Part shown: in pieces, positions 1 to 8,571 of the stretch
Layout of the letters: each line of letters opens with the position of its first letter
Numbering within the stretch: position 1 is the first letter of the stretch
Source: Actinoplanes sp. DH11
Lineage (GTDB): Bacteria > Actinomycetota > Actinomycetes > Mycobacteriales > Micromonosporaceae
Assembly (NCBI RefSeq): GCF_020873875.1
Contig: NZ_JAHWGU010000009.1
Location: 1 to 64,000 of the forward strand
Reading direction: 5' to 3'
DNA: 64,000 bases
Notes under the pieces: model-generated
Databases searched by the model: none
What the model was told of the DNA's origin: nothing
The model's input: the letters and a program-made list of their open reading frames with translations, nothing else
Translations under genes and position numbers: made by a program

Positions 1-162
1 TACGCTGTGGCTCTCGGCCACCGCAAGGTCTGATGTTGTGTCCACAACGCACAGACGATCATGCGGTGGCCGTCCTCGTTCCCGCGGGATCCGAGGTCAC
101 CTCACGAACGGCGGCTGCCGTACTAGCCGGTGCAGCGCCGGGATCGCGGCCAGGGGATCCAT

Positions 163-176
163 GTATCAAGTGATAC
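163..176. promoter_or_regulatory. Palindromic operator-like site upstream of the YciI gene
   Basis: Inverted repeat GTATCA-AG-TGATAC with two perfect 6-base arms and a 2-base centre. It lies just upstream of the -10 hexamer TAGCCT (199-204) of the following gene. Its size suits a small dimeric repressor, but no cognate regulator is encoded next to it. Confidence 0.4.
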
Positions 177-210
177 AGCCTCGTCCGGCCGAACCACCTA
201 GCCTGCCCCT

Positions 211-471
211 ATGTGGATCATCGACCTTCGTTTCCGGCCGGTCCCGGAACGTCTGGCAGCCCGCCCGGCACACCGCGACCGCCTGACCACACTGCACCGG
301 GACGGCATCGTCCGGATGGCGGGCCCACTGACCGGCGACACCGGAGCGGTGATCATTGTGGAGGCGCCGAGCCGGCCGGCCGTCGACGCGCTCGTCGCCG
401 CCGATCCCTATTTCCGTACTGACGGCGTAGAGGTCACCGGCATCCGGCAGTGGGAACCGTTCCTGCGTTAG
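211..471 (+). CDS. YciI family protein
   Basis: An 86-residue protein of the YCII-related family: small dimeric alpha/beta ferredoxin-like proteins of mostly unknown reaction. The order is typical: an N-terminal strand (MWIIDLRF), a helix with RPAHRDRL, then a HRDGIVRMAGPL segment and a C-terminal strand ending GIRQWEPFLR. The length is normal for the family. The ATG is chosen because TAGCCT at 199-204 ends six bases before it, the spacing of a leaderless actinobacterial promoter, and there is no Shine-Dalgarno sequence. It is monocistronic and followed by the hairpin array. The family call rests on overall pattern, since I cannot point to a proven catalytic residue. Confidence 0.8.
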   Translation: MWIIDLRFRPVPERLAARPAHRDRLTTLHRDGIVRMAGPLTGDTGAVIIVEAPSRPAVDALVAADPYFRTDGVEVTGIRQWEPFLR

Positions 472-684
472 CGCGCGCCCCGGGCCGGACCCCGCGCTCC
501 TGGCCCGACCCAGCGCCCCCGGCCCGACCCAGCGCCCCCGGCCGGGCCACCGACCCCGGGCGCCGCGATCTCGGCGGTCCCGCCCGGCTGTGGCCCGGCC
601 GCCGCCACTCGCGGCACGAAGGCCGCCGCATCGGCGCGACCGGTGCCGGCTCGTGCCTACGGTCCTCCAAGACCATTCTCCAAC

Positions 685-1250
685 GACCGTGAGCGACAGC
701 CGGGCGCGAGTGGCTGTCACTCACGGTCGTAGGAACGGCTCTCCAGCAACCGTGACCGACAGCCGGGGCCGTGTGGCTGTCACTGGCGGCTGTGGGAGGC
801 GCTTCCCAGCGACCGTGGGTGACAGCTGGGTGTTGGGGCGAGTCCGGCTGTCACTCACGGCTGTGGGAGGCGCTCTGGAGCGACCGTGGGTGACAGCTGG
901 GTGCGTGTGGCTGTCAGTGGCGGCTGTGGGAGCTGCTTCCCGGCGACCGTGGGTGACAGCTGGGTGTTGGGGTGAGTCCGGCTGTCACTGGCGGTTGCGG
1001 GAGGCGCTCTGGAGCGACCGTGGGTGACAGCTGGGTGCGTGTGGCTGTCAGTGGCGGCTGTGGGAGCTGCTCCCCGGCGACCGTGGGTGACAGCTGGGTG
1101 CTGGGGCGAGTCCGGCTGTCACTGGCGGTTGCGGGAGGCGCTCTGGAACGACCGTGGGTGACAGCTGGGTGCGTGTGGCTGTCGCCCACGGCTGTGGGAA
1201 TTGCTCTGTGGCGACCGTGGGTGACAGCTGGGCGTGAGTGACAGCTGGGC
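685..1250. repeat. Tandem array of nine hairpin units (alternating 63/71 bp)
   Basis: Units start with GACCGTG or a close variant at about 685, 748, 811, 882, 945, 1016, 1079, 1150 and 1213. The spacings are 63, 63, 71, 63, 71, 63, 71 and 63 bases, so the later part is a 134-base higher-order repeat. Each unit carries GTGACAGC followed after 10-20 bases by GCTGTCAC, and flanking bases lengthen the stem to about 14 pairs in some units. The array lies between the 3' ends of two convergent genes (YciI and map). Frames across it are open only because of the repeat. Before it, 475-570 is GC-rich with a partial 19-base duplication. Confidence 0.85.
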
Positions 1251-1300
1251 CGGCGCGATGACCGTGACGTGGAGGCGACGCGCCGGCGGTGCGGGCCGGG

Positions 1301-2119
1301 TCAGGGGTGGGAGGTGTGCTGTTTCAGGTGGCCGTCGGTGGTGGGGGCCTCGGTGGGGCGGCGGGTGAGCACCTGCGGGCCGGCGTCGGTGATCGCGACG
1401 GTGTGTTCCGAGTGGGCTGTGCGGGAGCCGTCGGCGGAGCGGATGGTCCAGCCGTCCTTGTCGAACTTTATTTTGTCGGTGGACTTGCAGAACCAGGGCT
1501 CGATCGCGATGGTCAGGCCCGGCTCCAGCTTCATGCCCCGGCGGGCGCGGCCGTCGTTGGGGATGTGCGGTGCTTCGTGCATGGTGCGGCCGAGGCCGTG
1601 GCCGCCGAATTCGAGGTTGACGCGGTACCCGTACTCCCGTGCCACCCCGCCGATCGCCGCGGAGATGTCGCCGAGGCGGCCACCCGGCTGGGCCTCCCGG
1701 ATGCCGGCCTCGAGGGCCATCTCGGTGGCCTCGATCAATTTCAGGTCGGTGGGGTCGGGCGTGCCGACGATCACCGAGACGGCGGAGTCGGTGACCCAGC
1801 CGTCGATGCCCACGGCCATGTCGATGCTGAGCAGGTCGCCGTCGCGCAGCACGTACTTGTGGGGCAGGCCGTGCAGCACCGCGTCGTTGACGGAGAGGCA
1901 GAGCACGTTGCGGAACGGGCCGCTGCCGAACGACGGCGCGTAGTCCCAGTAGCAGGATTCGGCGCCGCGCTCCTTGATGCGGCGGCGCGCGTGGTGTTCG
2001 AGGTCCATCAGGTTCACGCCGACGGCTGCGGTGTCGCGCAGTTCGGCGAGCAGTTCGCCGACGAACTGGCCGGTCACGGCCATCCGGCCGATCTCCTGGG
2101 ACGACTTCAACTCGATCAT
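1301..2119 (-). CDS. map: Type I methionine aminopeptidase
   Basis: A 272-residue metalloprotease that removes the initiator methionine from nascent proteins in the cytoplasm. Family landmarks are in order: the active-site His in NDAVLHGLP, the metal ligands Asp in LLSIDMAV and Asp in VTDSAVSV, the His in GGHGLGRTMHE, the Glu in IAIEPWF and the Glu in HSEHTVAI. The start has GAGGGGAG a few bases upstream, a good ribosome binding site. A TATAAA box lies in the 65-base divergent region shared with the XRE gene. It ends in a short hydrophilic tail. Actinomycetes often carry more than one map gene, so this may be an accessory copy. Confidence 0.93.
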   Translation of the reverse strand: MIELKSSQEIGRMAVTGQFVGELLAELRDTAAVGVNLMDLEHHARRRIKERGAESCYWDYAPSFGSGPFRNVLCLSVNDAVLHGLPHKYVLRDGDLLSIDMAVGIDGWVTDSAVSVIVGTPDPTDLKLIEATEMALEAGIREAQPGGRLGDISAAIGGVAREYGYRVNLEFGGHGLGRTMHEAPHIPNDGRARRGMKLEPGLTIAIEPWFCKSTDKIKFDKDGWTIRSADGSRTAHSEHTVAITDAGPQVLTRRPTEAPTTDGHLKQHTSHP

Positions 2120-2140
2120 GGAAACTCCCCTCGCCGTAGC

Positions 2141-2154
2141 GGTATTTTTATACC
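2141..2154. promoter_or_regulatory. Inverted repeat in the map/XRE divergent promoter
   Basis: GGTAT-TTTT-ATACC, perfect 5-base arms, in the 64-base divergent region between map and the XRE regulator. It overlaps the TATAAA-like -10 region read towards map and lies upstream of the TATCCT -10 of the regulator. It is a good candidate for autoregulatory XRE binding. Confidence 0.45.
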
Positions 2155-2183
2155 ACGACCGGATCTGCCGCTATCCTGCTGGC

Positions 2184-2450
2184 ATGGTTCGCCAACCGCT
2201 CACCCCGGAACAGATCGCAGCGGGCCGGCGCCTCGGTGTCGCACTGCGGCTCGCGCGCGCCGACCGCAGCCTCGGCGAGGTGGCCCTCGCGGCCGGGATC
2301 TCACCGGAGACGCTACGCAAGATCGAGGCGGGGCGGTTGCCGGCGCCGGCTTTCGGGACCGTGGTCGGGCTCAGCCTGGCCCTGGACGTACCACTGAACG
2401 AGCTGGCCGAGGTGTGGCTGGCCGGCATGCCGGTCCGGCAGGCGTCCTGA
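2184..2450 (+). CDS. XRE-family helix-turn-helix regulator
   Basis: An 88-residue DNA-binding protein consisting almost only of a Cro/CI-type HTH. It runs from LGVALRLARADRSLGEVA through the recognition segment AGISPETLRKIEAG to a C-terminal helix around VPLNELAEVW. There is no extra sensor domain. The start ATG 2184 is set by the TATCCT hexamer at 2172-2177, six bases upstream, giving a leaderless mRNA. It is divergent from map and overlaps the probable start of the following APH-type kinase, so the two are likely co-transcribed. Target unknown; autoregulation through the adjacent inverted repeat is plausible. Confidence 0.85.
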   Translation: MVRQPLTPEQIAAGRRLGVALRLARADRSLGEVALAAGISPETLRKIEAGRLPAPAFGTVVGLSLALDVPLNELAEVWLAGMPVRQAS

Positions 2451-3574
2451 CCACCCCGGCCCGGCCAGCGGAGACGACCGGGCGGGCCCGGCCCGCGGAG
2501 ACGACCGGGCGGGCCCGGCCCGCGGAGACGACCGAGCGTGGCGGGCCTGCGGAGACGGCCGGGCGGGCCCGGCCTGCGGAGACGACCGAGGGCGACATCG
2601 TCGCGGCGCTCGGCGGGAAACTCGTCTCGTCGCAGGTGCTCGCGGGCGGGTTCTCGCACCGGACCACGCTGCTCACGCTCACCGACCGCCGGGTTGTCGC
2701 GCGCTTCGGCGGCGCGGATCCGGTGATCGAGGCCGGTGTCATGGCGGTCGCGCGCGAGCACGTACCCGTGCCGGAGGTTCTGCTGCTGGTCCCCGGCCAG
2801 GCGATGGTCATCGAGTACGTGGACGGCGTCCCGCTCAGTGCGGTGCTCGACGGCGGTGACGGGTCGGCCGAGCTGGGCGCCGAGGTCGGGCGGTGTGTGG
2901 CGCGGATCGCCGCCGTGACGTTCGACCGGCCCGGGTTCTTCACCGGTGCGGACCTCGCGGTCGCCGCGGAACGGCCCTGGTCGCAGCAGCTGGCCGAGAT
3001 GGCCGGGGAATGCATGGAGTCGGTTCCGGCGGGACGGCTCGACGAGCGTACGCGCCGCGCCTGGGTCCGGTTGTGCGCCGAGCATGCCGGGGTGCTCACG
3101 GCGGTGGACGGGCACGCCCGGCTGGTGCACGCCGACATCAACCCGAAGAACATCCTGGTGGCCCGGGCCGGCGCCGGCTGGCGGGTCGCCGCGGTGCTGG
3201 ACTGGGAGTTCGCCTATTCCGGCTGCCCGTACGGCGACGCGGCGAACATGGCCCGCTTCGGCGCCCGGTATCCGGCCGGGTTCCTCGACGCCTTCCGCGC
3301 CGGGTTCGCCGAGGGCCTGCGAGCCGCGGGTCTGCCCGCCGACCTGCGAGCCGCGGGTCTGCCCGCCGACCTGCGAGCCAAGGGTCTGCCGGCCGACCTG
3401 CGGGCCGAGGGGCTGATCGTGAGGCAGGAGCCGGCGGACTGGGCCTACGTGGGGCGGGTCCTGGACATGTTCGCGCTCAGCGACCTGGTCACCCGCCCGC
3501 CCGGCCACGCCGTAGCCGACGAGGCCGCCGAGCAGATCCGGCTCTGGGTCCGGGACGGTGTGCCGGCCCGATGA
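2414..3574 (+). CDS. Aminoglycoside phosphotransferase-family kinase with terminal 9-aa repeats
   Basis: Protein of the APH/choline-kinase fold, which transfers phosphate to small-molecule hydroxyls; the substrate cannot be read from sequence. Core motifs: AGGFSHRTTLL (glycine-rich loop), VIEYVDG (hinge), LVHADINPKNIL (catalytic loop with Asp and Asn) and VLDWEFAYSG (Mg-binding Asp). The start is uncertain. GTG 2414 overlaps the XRE gene by 37 bases and would place five 9-residue repeats (R-A-R-P-A-E-T-T-G type) at the N-terminus. GTG near 2636 would remove them but also part of the domain. A second 9-residue repeat (AAGLPADLR type, four copies) lies near the C-terminus. Both repeats have a 27-base period. 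Confidence 0.8.
   Translation: MAGRHAGPAGVLTTPARPAETTGRARPAETTGRARPAETTERGGPAETAGRARPAETTEGDIVAALGGKLVSSQVLAGGFSHRTTLLTLTDRRVVARFGGADPVIEAGVMAVAREHVPVPEVLLLVPGQAMVIEYVDGVPLSAVLDGGDGSAELGAEVGRCVARIAAVTFDRPGFFTGADLAVAAERPWSQQLAEMAGECMESVPAGRLDERTRRAWVRLCAEHAGVLTAVDGHARLVHADINPKNILVARAGAGWRVAAVLDWEFAYSGCPYGDAANMARFGARYPAGFLDAFRAGFAEGLRAAGLPADLRAAGLPADLRAKGLPADLRAEGLIVRQEPADWAYVGRVLDMFALSDLVTRPPGHAVADEAAEQIRLWVRDGVPAR
2468..2602 (+). repeat. 27-bp tandem repeat, five copies
   Basis: GCGGAGACGACC recurs at 2468, 2495, 2522, 2549 and 2576, exactly 27 bases apart. It falls at the junction of the XRE gene and the APH-type kinase and, if translated, encodes a 9-residue repeat. Confidence 0.85.
3317..3424 (+). 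repeat. 27-bp tandem repeat, four copies, inside the kinase gene
   Basis: CTGCGAGCC or a close variant recurs at 3317, 3344, 3371 and 3398. It is in frame and encodes four copies of an A-x-G-L-P-A-D-L-R unit, probably extending an amphipathic helix of the kinase C-lobe. Confidence 0.85.
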
Positions 3575-3620
3575 GGCAGGCCGCCGTCGTTCGAAACCGC
3601 CGTGGGCAAGGGGAGCGCTG

Positions 3621-4232
3621 ATGGACGAGACCGCGAAGGTGCGCCGGGTGTGGGACCGGGCGGCGCCCGACTACGACCGGAAGATCGCGTTCCTGGAGCG
3701 GCACTGGTTCGCCGGTGGACGGGAGTGGCTCGGCGCCCGCGCCACCGGCCGGATCCTCGACGTCGGCGTGGGCACCGGGCGGAACCTGCCGCACTACCCG
3801 CCCGAGGCCACGGTCACCGGGGTGGATCTGAGTCCGCGGATGCTGGCCGTGGCCCGGCAGCGGGCCACCCGGCCGGTGGAGCTGCGCGAGGCGGACGCCG
3901 GGAACCTGCCGTTCGGGGACGGCTCGTTCGACACGGTGGTGTGCGCGCTGTCGCTGTGCACGATCCCGGACCCGCAGGCGGCGATCGAGGAGGCGCGGCG
4001 GGTGCTGGTGCCGGGCGGGCGGTTGCTGCTGCTGGATCACGTGGCGAGCAGCTGGCCCCCGGTCCGGGCGGCGCAGTGGCTGCTGGAACGGGTCACCGTG
4101 CCCGCGGCGGGGGAGCATTTCACCCGGCGGCAACTTCCCCGGGTACGGGCGGCCGGGTTCACCGTCGTCGAGGTGGAGCGGCTGAGGGCGGGGTCGATCG
4201 AACGCGTCCACGCCCAGCGCCCACGGGATTGA
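3621..4232 (+). CDS. Class I SAM-dependent methyltransferase
   Basis: 203 residues with the Methyltransf_11 pattern of UbiE/phospholipid N-methyltransferase-like enzymes. Motif I is ILDVGVGTGRNLPHY, followed by the acidic ribose-binding Asp in TGVDLSPRML. Motif II/III lies around LPFGDGSFDTVVCALSLCTI, and RRVLVPGGRLLLLDHV follows. It opens with WDRAAPDYDRKIAFLE, typical of enzymes acting on lipids or quinones. The start ATG has AAGGGGA about ten bases upstream. The 46-base gap from the APH-type kinase suggests one transcription unit. The acceptor substrate cannot be deduced. Confidence 0.88.
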   Translation: MDETAKVRRVWDRAAPDYDRKIAFLERHWFAGGREWLGARATGRILDVGVGTGRNLPHYPPEATVTGVDLSPRMLAVARQRATRPVELREADAGNLPFGDGSFDTVVCALSLCTIPDPQAAIEEARRVLVPGGRLLLLDHVASSWPPVRAAQWLLERVTVPAAGEHFTRRQLPRVRAAGFTVVEVERLRAGSIERVHAQRPRD

Positions 4233-4241
4233 TCCGCGCGG

Positions 4242-5732
4242 TCAGCCGGCGCTCTCCGGGGCGAGCGGGTGGATCGCCGGGCCGTGCAGGACCGCGCCGT
4301 CGACGCCGAAGCGCGAGCCGTGGCAGGGGCACTCCCAGGCCTTCTCGGCGTCGTTGAAGCTGACGATGCAGCCCAGGTGGGTGCAGCGTGCGGAGACGGC
4401 GTGCACGGCGCCGAGCTCGTCGCGGTAGACGGCGCACTGCCGGCCGCCGACGCGGACGACGGCACCGGTGCCGGGTTCGACGTCGGCGACGCTGTCGGTG
4501 TGTGCCGGGCGCAGGCGGTCGCCGACGAAGTGGCCGGCCACCTTGGCCTGGGCTTTCAGCAGGGAACCGGCCTCGCGGACCGGGTTGAGCCGGCGCGGGT
4601 CGTAGAGGCCGGCCCACGGCAGTTCGGTGCCGGTGATCGACGCGGCGAGCAGCCGGCCGGCCAGCACGCCGGTGCTCATGCCCCAGCCGCCGAAGCCGGT
4701 GGCGACGTGCACGTGGTCGGTGCCGGGGTGGAATCGGCCGATGAACGGCACCCGGTCGGTGGAGGTGTTGTCCTGGGTGGCCCAGCGGTAGGCCACCTGC
4801 GCGCCCGGGAACCGGGTCTGTGTCCAGGTGGTCAGATGTTGCCACCGTTCGGCGACGTCGGCCTCGCCCGGGGTGAAGTGCTCACCGGTGACGATGAGCA
4901 GGCGGTGGCCTTGCCGGTACGGCGCCGTCCGCACCGACCGGGTGTTCTGCTCGGTGGTGAGGTAGACGCCGCCGGGGTCCCGCCCGGCCGGGATGCTCGC
5001 GGCGACGACGAGTTCCCGGCGCGGCACCAGGCGGGTGAAGAGCAGCGCCCGGTCGAAGACGGGGTAGTGGGTGGCGACCACGATGTGCCGTGCCGTGACG
5101 GTGTGCCCGGCCTCGGTGGTGACGGTGTGGTCGTGCAGGCCGGTGACGCGGGACCGTTCGAAGATCTGGCCGCCGCGCCGGGTGAGGTCGGCGGCGAGTC
5201 CGAGCAGGTATTTGCGGGGGTGGAACTGGGCCTGGTTTTCGACGCGGACGGCGCCGCTCACCGGGTACGGCAGGCCGGTCCCGGTGACGAAACTCGCCGG
5301 CAGGCCGGCCCGGGCGGCCGCCTCCGCCTCGGCGCGGACCTGATCCGGATCGGACTCGGCGTAGGTGAAGGCCGGTACCCGTTCCAGGTCGCAGTCGATG
5401 CCCAGGCGTGCGGCGAGTTCGGCGACGCGTTCGACGGCCTGCTGCTGCGAGGAGGCGTACAGCTGCGCCTTGTCCGCCGGCAGTTCCTGATAGATCAGCG
5501 TGTGCAGCGCGGACAGTTTCGCGGTGGTGTACCCGGTGACACCCGCCGCGATCCGGTCGGCCTCGATCAGGGCGACCCGCAGCCCCGCCTCGGTGAGCTC
5601 CCACGCCGTGGAGATCCCGGCGATGCCGCCGCCGACCACCGCCACGTCGACGTCGATGTCCCCGGCGAGCGGGGGGTACGACGTCGGCGGCGTGGAGTCC
5701 ATCCAGTACGACTCTTCGGTCCCTGCCAGCAT
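4242..5732 (-). CDS. FAD-dependent oxidoreductase with C-terminal Rieske [2Fe-2S] domain
   Basis: 496 residues in two parts. Residues 1-380 form a DAO-type flavoprotein: the dinucleotide motif [13 protein letters not shown] near residue 30, [11 protein letters not shown], and a C-terminal FAD contact in [14 protein letters not shown]. Residues about 400-496 form a Rieske domain with ligands in CTHLGC and CPCHGSRF (two Cys, two His). This fusion is known among bacterial oxidoreductases, in which the cluster passes electrons to or from FAD; the substrate is unknown. It converges with the methyltransferase gene, with nine bases between the stop codons, and lies downstream of the esterase gene on the same strand. 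Confidence 0.92.
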   Translation of the reverse strand: MLAGTEESYWMDSTPPTSYPPLAGDIDVDVAVVGGGIAGISTAWELTEAGLRVALIEADRIAAGVTGYTTAKLSALHTLIYQELPADKAQLYASSQQQAVERVAELAARLGIDCDLERVPAFTYAESDPDQVRAEAEAAARAGLPASFVTGTGLPYPVSGAVRVENQAQFHPRKYLLGLAADLTRRGGQIFERSRVTGLHDHTVTTEAGHTVTARHIVVATHYPVFDRALLFTRLVPRRELVVAASIPAGRDPGGVYLTTEQNTRSVRTAPYRQGHRLLIVTGEHFTPGEADVAERWQHLTTWTQTRFPGAQVAYRWATQDNTSTDRVPFIGRFHPGTDHVHVATGFGGWGMSTGVLAGRLLAASITGTELPWAGLYDPRRLNPVREAGSLLKAQAKVAGHFVGDRLRPAHTDSVADVEPGTGAVVRVGGRQCAVYRDELGAVHAVSARCTHLGCIVSFNDAEKAWECPCHGSRFGVDGAVLHGPAIHPLAPESAG

Positions 5733-5760
5733 GCCGCCGGACTACCCGCGCGACGGGTCC

Positions 5761-6603
5761 TTATGCCATCGTGGCGCGAATATGCTCGACGATCGCCCGG
5801 CGGCCCGCTTCCGCCTCCGGCACCGGCAGCAGCGGGTAGACGTGGATCGCGCCCTCCTGCTCGTGGTATGTCAGCGGCGTCCGGGCCGGGAGGCGGTCGC
5901 GCAGGAGCCGGCAGTCGGGCAGCGTGATGTCCCGGGTGCCGACCAGGATCTGCGTCGGGGGCAGGCCGCCGAGGTCGCCGTGGATGGGGCTGAGCCGCGG
6001 GTCGTCCAGCGCGAGGCCGCCGGTCCAGGCCGCCGCGATGGGCCGCAGACCGGCCCGGAACAGCCACGGATCGTGCGGTTCCACGGCGTCGATCCCCGGG
6101 TTCGACATGGTCAGATCCAGCCACGGCGCGATCATGGTGAGGCCGGCGACGGTGTCGGTGGCCTGCGTCGCCAGCAGTGCCAGCCCGCCGCCGGCCGAGT
6201 CGCCGGCCAGGTAACAGGGCCGGCCCAGCCCGCGCACCACCGCGGTGACCAGCTCCAGCGCCTCCAGGCCGTGGTGCCGCGGCGACAGGCCATAGATGGG
6301 TACGTGCACCTCCAGCCCGGTCCGCTCGGCGAGGTGACCGATCAGCGCCCAGTGCTGGCGCACGATCTCACTGGTGTAGGCGCCGCCGTGCAGGTAGACC
6401 ACGGCGGGTTGCCGGTCGTTGTCGCCGATCTTGTGCACGGTGAAGCCGTTGACGGTGGTGCTGGTGTGCGGCAGCGACCGCGGCGGCGCCGACGGGCCCT
6501 TCGGCCGGTTCAGGGCCCGGATCCCGGCGGCCTCGGTGACGTATCTGCGCCGGTAGAGCACCCGCGTGGCGACCGCGACGCCCCTCATCTGCCAGCTGAC
6601 CAT
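5761..6603 (-). CDS. Alpha/beta hydrolase, hormone-sensitive-lipase type esterase
   Basis: 280 residues. The oxyanion-hole motif VVYLHGGAYTSE, the nucleophile elbow AGDSAGGGLALL (Ser in GDSAG) and the catalytic Asp/His region around ILVGTRDITLPD and QEGAIHVYPLLP are all visible. This is the GDSAG branch of family IV carboxylesterases, which hydrolyse short or medium acyl esters. There is no signal peptide, so it is probably cytoplasmic. It lies 28 bases upstream of the FAD/Rieske gene on the same strand and may share its transcript. The start is the first ATG; the promoter is not obvious. Confidence 0.9.
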   Translation of the reverse strand: MVSWQMRGVAVATRVLYRRRYVTEAAGIRALNRPKGPSAPPRSLPHTSTTVNGFTVHKIGDNDRQPAVVYLHGGAYTSEIVRQHWALIGHLAERTGLEVHVPIYGLSPRHHGLEALELVTAVVRGLGRPCYLAGDSAGGGLALLATQATDTVAGLTMIAPWLDLTMSNPGIDAVEPHDPWLFRAGLRPIAAAWTGGLALDDPRLSPIHGDLGGLPPTQILVGTRDITLPDCRLLRDRLPARTPLTYHEQEGAIHVYPLLPVPEAEAGRRAIVEHIRATMA

Positions 6604-6661
6604 CCCGGCAGGCTACCGGCGAGGCGTCAGGCGTGACGCGCCGATGCCGGGGTGACGCCGG

Positions 6662-7240
6662 TCAGAGGTGGCGCACCACGGAACCGGCCATCCGGTCGTG
6701 CAGGGTGCGCTGCCCGTCGCCGAGGATCATCAGCGCGTTCACCCAGAAGTAGACGCCGAAGGTGATCATGCTGAAGAGCGTGCCGAGCAGGGCCTTGACG
6801 CAGAACTCGCGCAGCACCATCCGGCCGAAGTCGAAGGGCTCGCCGGTCTTCTCGTCGGTGACCACGAAACCCATCAGCCGCTTGCCCGGTGACTGGCCGT
6901 CCGACCAGGTGAACAGGGCCCAGACGAACCAGCCGATCCAGAGGGTGACGACCGCCAGCAGGATGTCGAGCAGGACCGCGACCAGCCGGCCACCCGCGGA
7001 GACGCGGGGCCGGGCCTCGGCCGCTGGGTACGACGAGGCGAAGCCGGGGTGCGGGATCGCCGGTTGCGGCGGGGCGTACGGCTGGACGGTCGCGCCCGGC
7101 TGCGGCGGCGGGCCCGCCGGGGTGCTCTGCCCGGACCACTGCGTGGGGTACTGCGGTGTGTAGCCCTGCGGGGCGACGGCCTGCTCGGCGGGGTACGCCG
7201 GGTGCTGGTCGAATGATCTTCCGTTGTCTTCCCACGCCAT
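6662..7240 (-). CDS. RDD family membrane protein
   Basis: 192 residues. The first 85 or so are Pro/Gln/Ala-rich and probably disordered in the cytoplasm. A short RDD domain follows (Arg near ARPRVSAGGRLVAVLLDILLAVV, then SDGQSPGKRLMGFVV) with about three membrane helices: VAVLLDILLAVVTLWIGW, a region near WALF, and TLFSMITFGVYFWVNALM. The C-terminal DGQRTLHDRMAGSVV is typical of RDD proteins. Role unknown; RDD proteins are sometimes linked to ion or metabolite transport. Upstream, 7241-7534 (294 bases) carries the divergent promoters for this gene and the DUF5995 gene and shows no other gene. Confidence 0.85.
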   Translation of the reverse strand: MAWEDNGRSFDQHPAYPAEQAVAPQGYTPQYPTQWSGQSTPAGPPPQPGATVQPYAPPQPAIPHPGFASSYPAAEARPRVSAGGRLVAVLLDILLAVVTLWIGWFVWALFTWSDGQSPGKRLMGFVVTDEKTGEPFDFGRMVLREFCVKALLGTLFSMITFGVYFWVNALMILGDGQRTLHDRMAGSVVRHL

Positions 7241-7534
7241 GGGAACCGCCGATCAGAAGTTAAGATCACAATGGACATCCCGTTGTGCAGGCCCAGGTTC
7301 GCGGAATCCGGGAATGGTGACAATCGGGCGCACGGGTGGCCGGAGCATACGGTCGGGTGGGCGGGCCTGAACGTTTTCCGCGAGACGATTTCACCTCCAG
7401 GATGACGATCAAGGACCGGCTGACCTGGTACGGGCGACCGGCCGGTTGACTGTGGAGCGTCATAGTCGTCTATCCGACTGGGTGTGGGCCGTAAATCGGA
7501 TGTGAAGCCACGGCACCTGGCGTGACCATGAGGC

Positions 7535-8464
7535 GTGGAATTCGACCGGGAACGAGTGGAGGCCTCCGCGGTGCGGCTGCGCGAGTGCCGCAAGCGGATA
7601 GAGCCGGACGTCGGCGAGATCGTGAACGGGTGGACGCCGGCCGAGAAGGAGATGGCCGAGGCGTGCCGCGTCCCGCCGGAGGACATCGCCGGGGTGGTGG
7701 CGCGTCTCAAGCTGCTCCAGCAGATCCTCGACGAGATGCCACCGAGCCCGAAGGCGCACCGGGTGGCGGCGTTCAACTCGCTGTACCTGACGATCACCGA
7801 GCGGGTGGCGGCGCATCTGGACGGCAAGGACGTCGTCGACCGGCAGTGGCTCGAGGTGCTCGACGTCGAGTTCGCGCGGCTCTACTTCACGGCCCTGTCG
7901 TCCTGGGGCGTGCCGGACCGGGACACCCCGGACGCGTGGGAGGTGCTGTTCCGCCGGGCCCAGGACTCGGGGGTGAGCGGCCTGGAGGCGGCGGTCCTCG
8001 GCGTCAACGCGCACATCAACCACGATCTGGCGTTCGCCGTGATGGCGACCTGGCGCCGGCTGGGGCACCCGGGCGACGGCCCGCAGCACCCCGACTACCT
8101 GCTGGTGAACCGGATCTTCTACGAGGAGATCCCGCCGCTGCGGCGCCGGTTCGCGAACGCGTGGCAGCTGGAGATCGACCGCTGCGTCGGCGAACTCGAC
8201 GACTGGAGTCAGCGCGTCCTGGTGCGCACCACCCGGGCGATGGCCTGGGAGCAGGCCGAGCGGTTGTGGGAGCTGCAGGACGACAAGGAGGACTTCGCGC
8301 GGGCCTGCATGGTGATCGACCGGGCGGCGGCCATCGCGGGCGAGACCCTGCTCAGGGGTACGGGCATCGTGCGCGTGCTCTGGCTGACGATGCGCGCGGC
8401 CGCCGCCGACGTGTGGCGTAAGGTCCGCGGCCGGCGCACCGTCCGTCAGCTGGCGAAGGCCTAG
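7535..8464 (+). CDS. DUF5995 family protein
   Basis: 309 residues, soluble and mostly helical, with no signal peptide. I recognise the DUF5995 pattern from [17 protein letters not shown], which places two His and an Asn in a predicted helix, and from the pattern around DYLLVNRIF. Family function is unknown. The conserved NAHINHDL segment could bind a metal, but that is inference. The start GTG 7535 is chosen because it opens the conserved frame; an AGG a few bases upstream is a weak ribosome site. It appears monocistronic. The nearest downstream gene, a DUF1801 protein, has its own ribosome site. Confidence 0.8.
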   Translation: MEFDRERVEASAVRLRECRKRIEPDVGEIVNGWTPAEKEMAEACRVPPEDIAGVVARLKLLQQILDEMPPSPKAHRVAAFNSLYLTITERVAAHLDGKDVVDRQWLEVLDVEFARLYFTALSSWGVPDRDTPDAWEVLFRRAQDSGVSGLEAAVLGVNAHINHDLAFAVMATWRRLGHPGDGPQHPDYLLVNRIFYEEIPPLRRRFANAWQLEIDRCVGELDDWSQRVLVRTTRAMAWEQAERLWELQDDKEDFARACMVIDRAAAIAGETLLRGTGIVRVLWLTMRAAAADVWRKVRGRRTVRQLAKA

Positions 8465-8571
8465 ACCCCGCGGCGTGGATGAGCGGGATCGGTCAGGAAT
8501 GGAGAAGGCGTGGCCGGTGGCCCGCGTCTAACGTGGGCAGCATCCCGACGGACCAGAGAAGGGGGTACCGA

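Noticed and set aside
685..1250. CRISPR array
   Set aside because: The units are 63-71 bases with internal palindromes and no unique spacers of constant length; no cas genes are nearby.
1289..2413. Long open frame upstream of the kinase, antisense to map
   Set aside because: It is an effect of GC-rich codon use on the opposite strand of methionine aminopeptidase; it shows no protein family.
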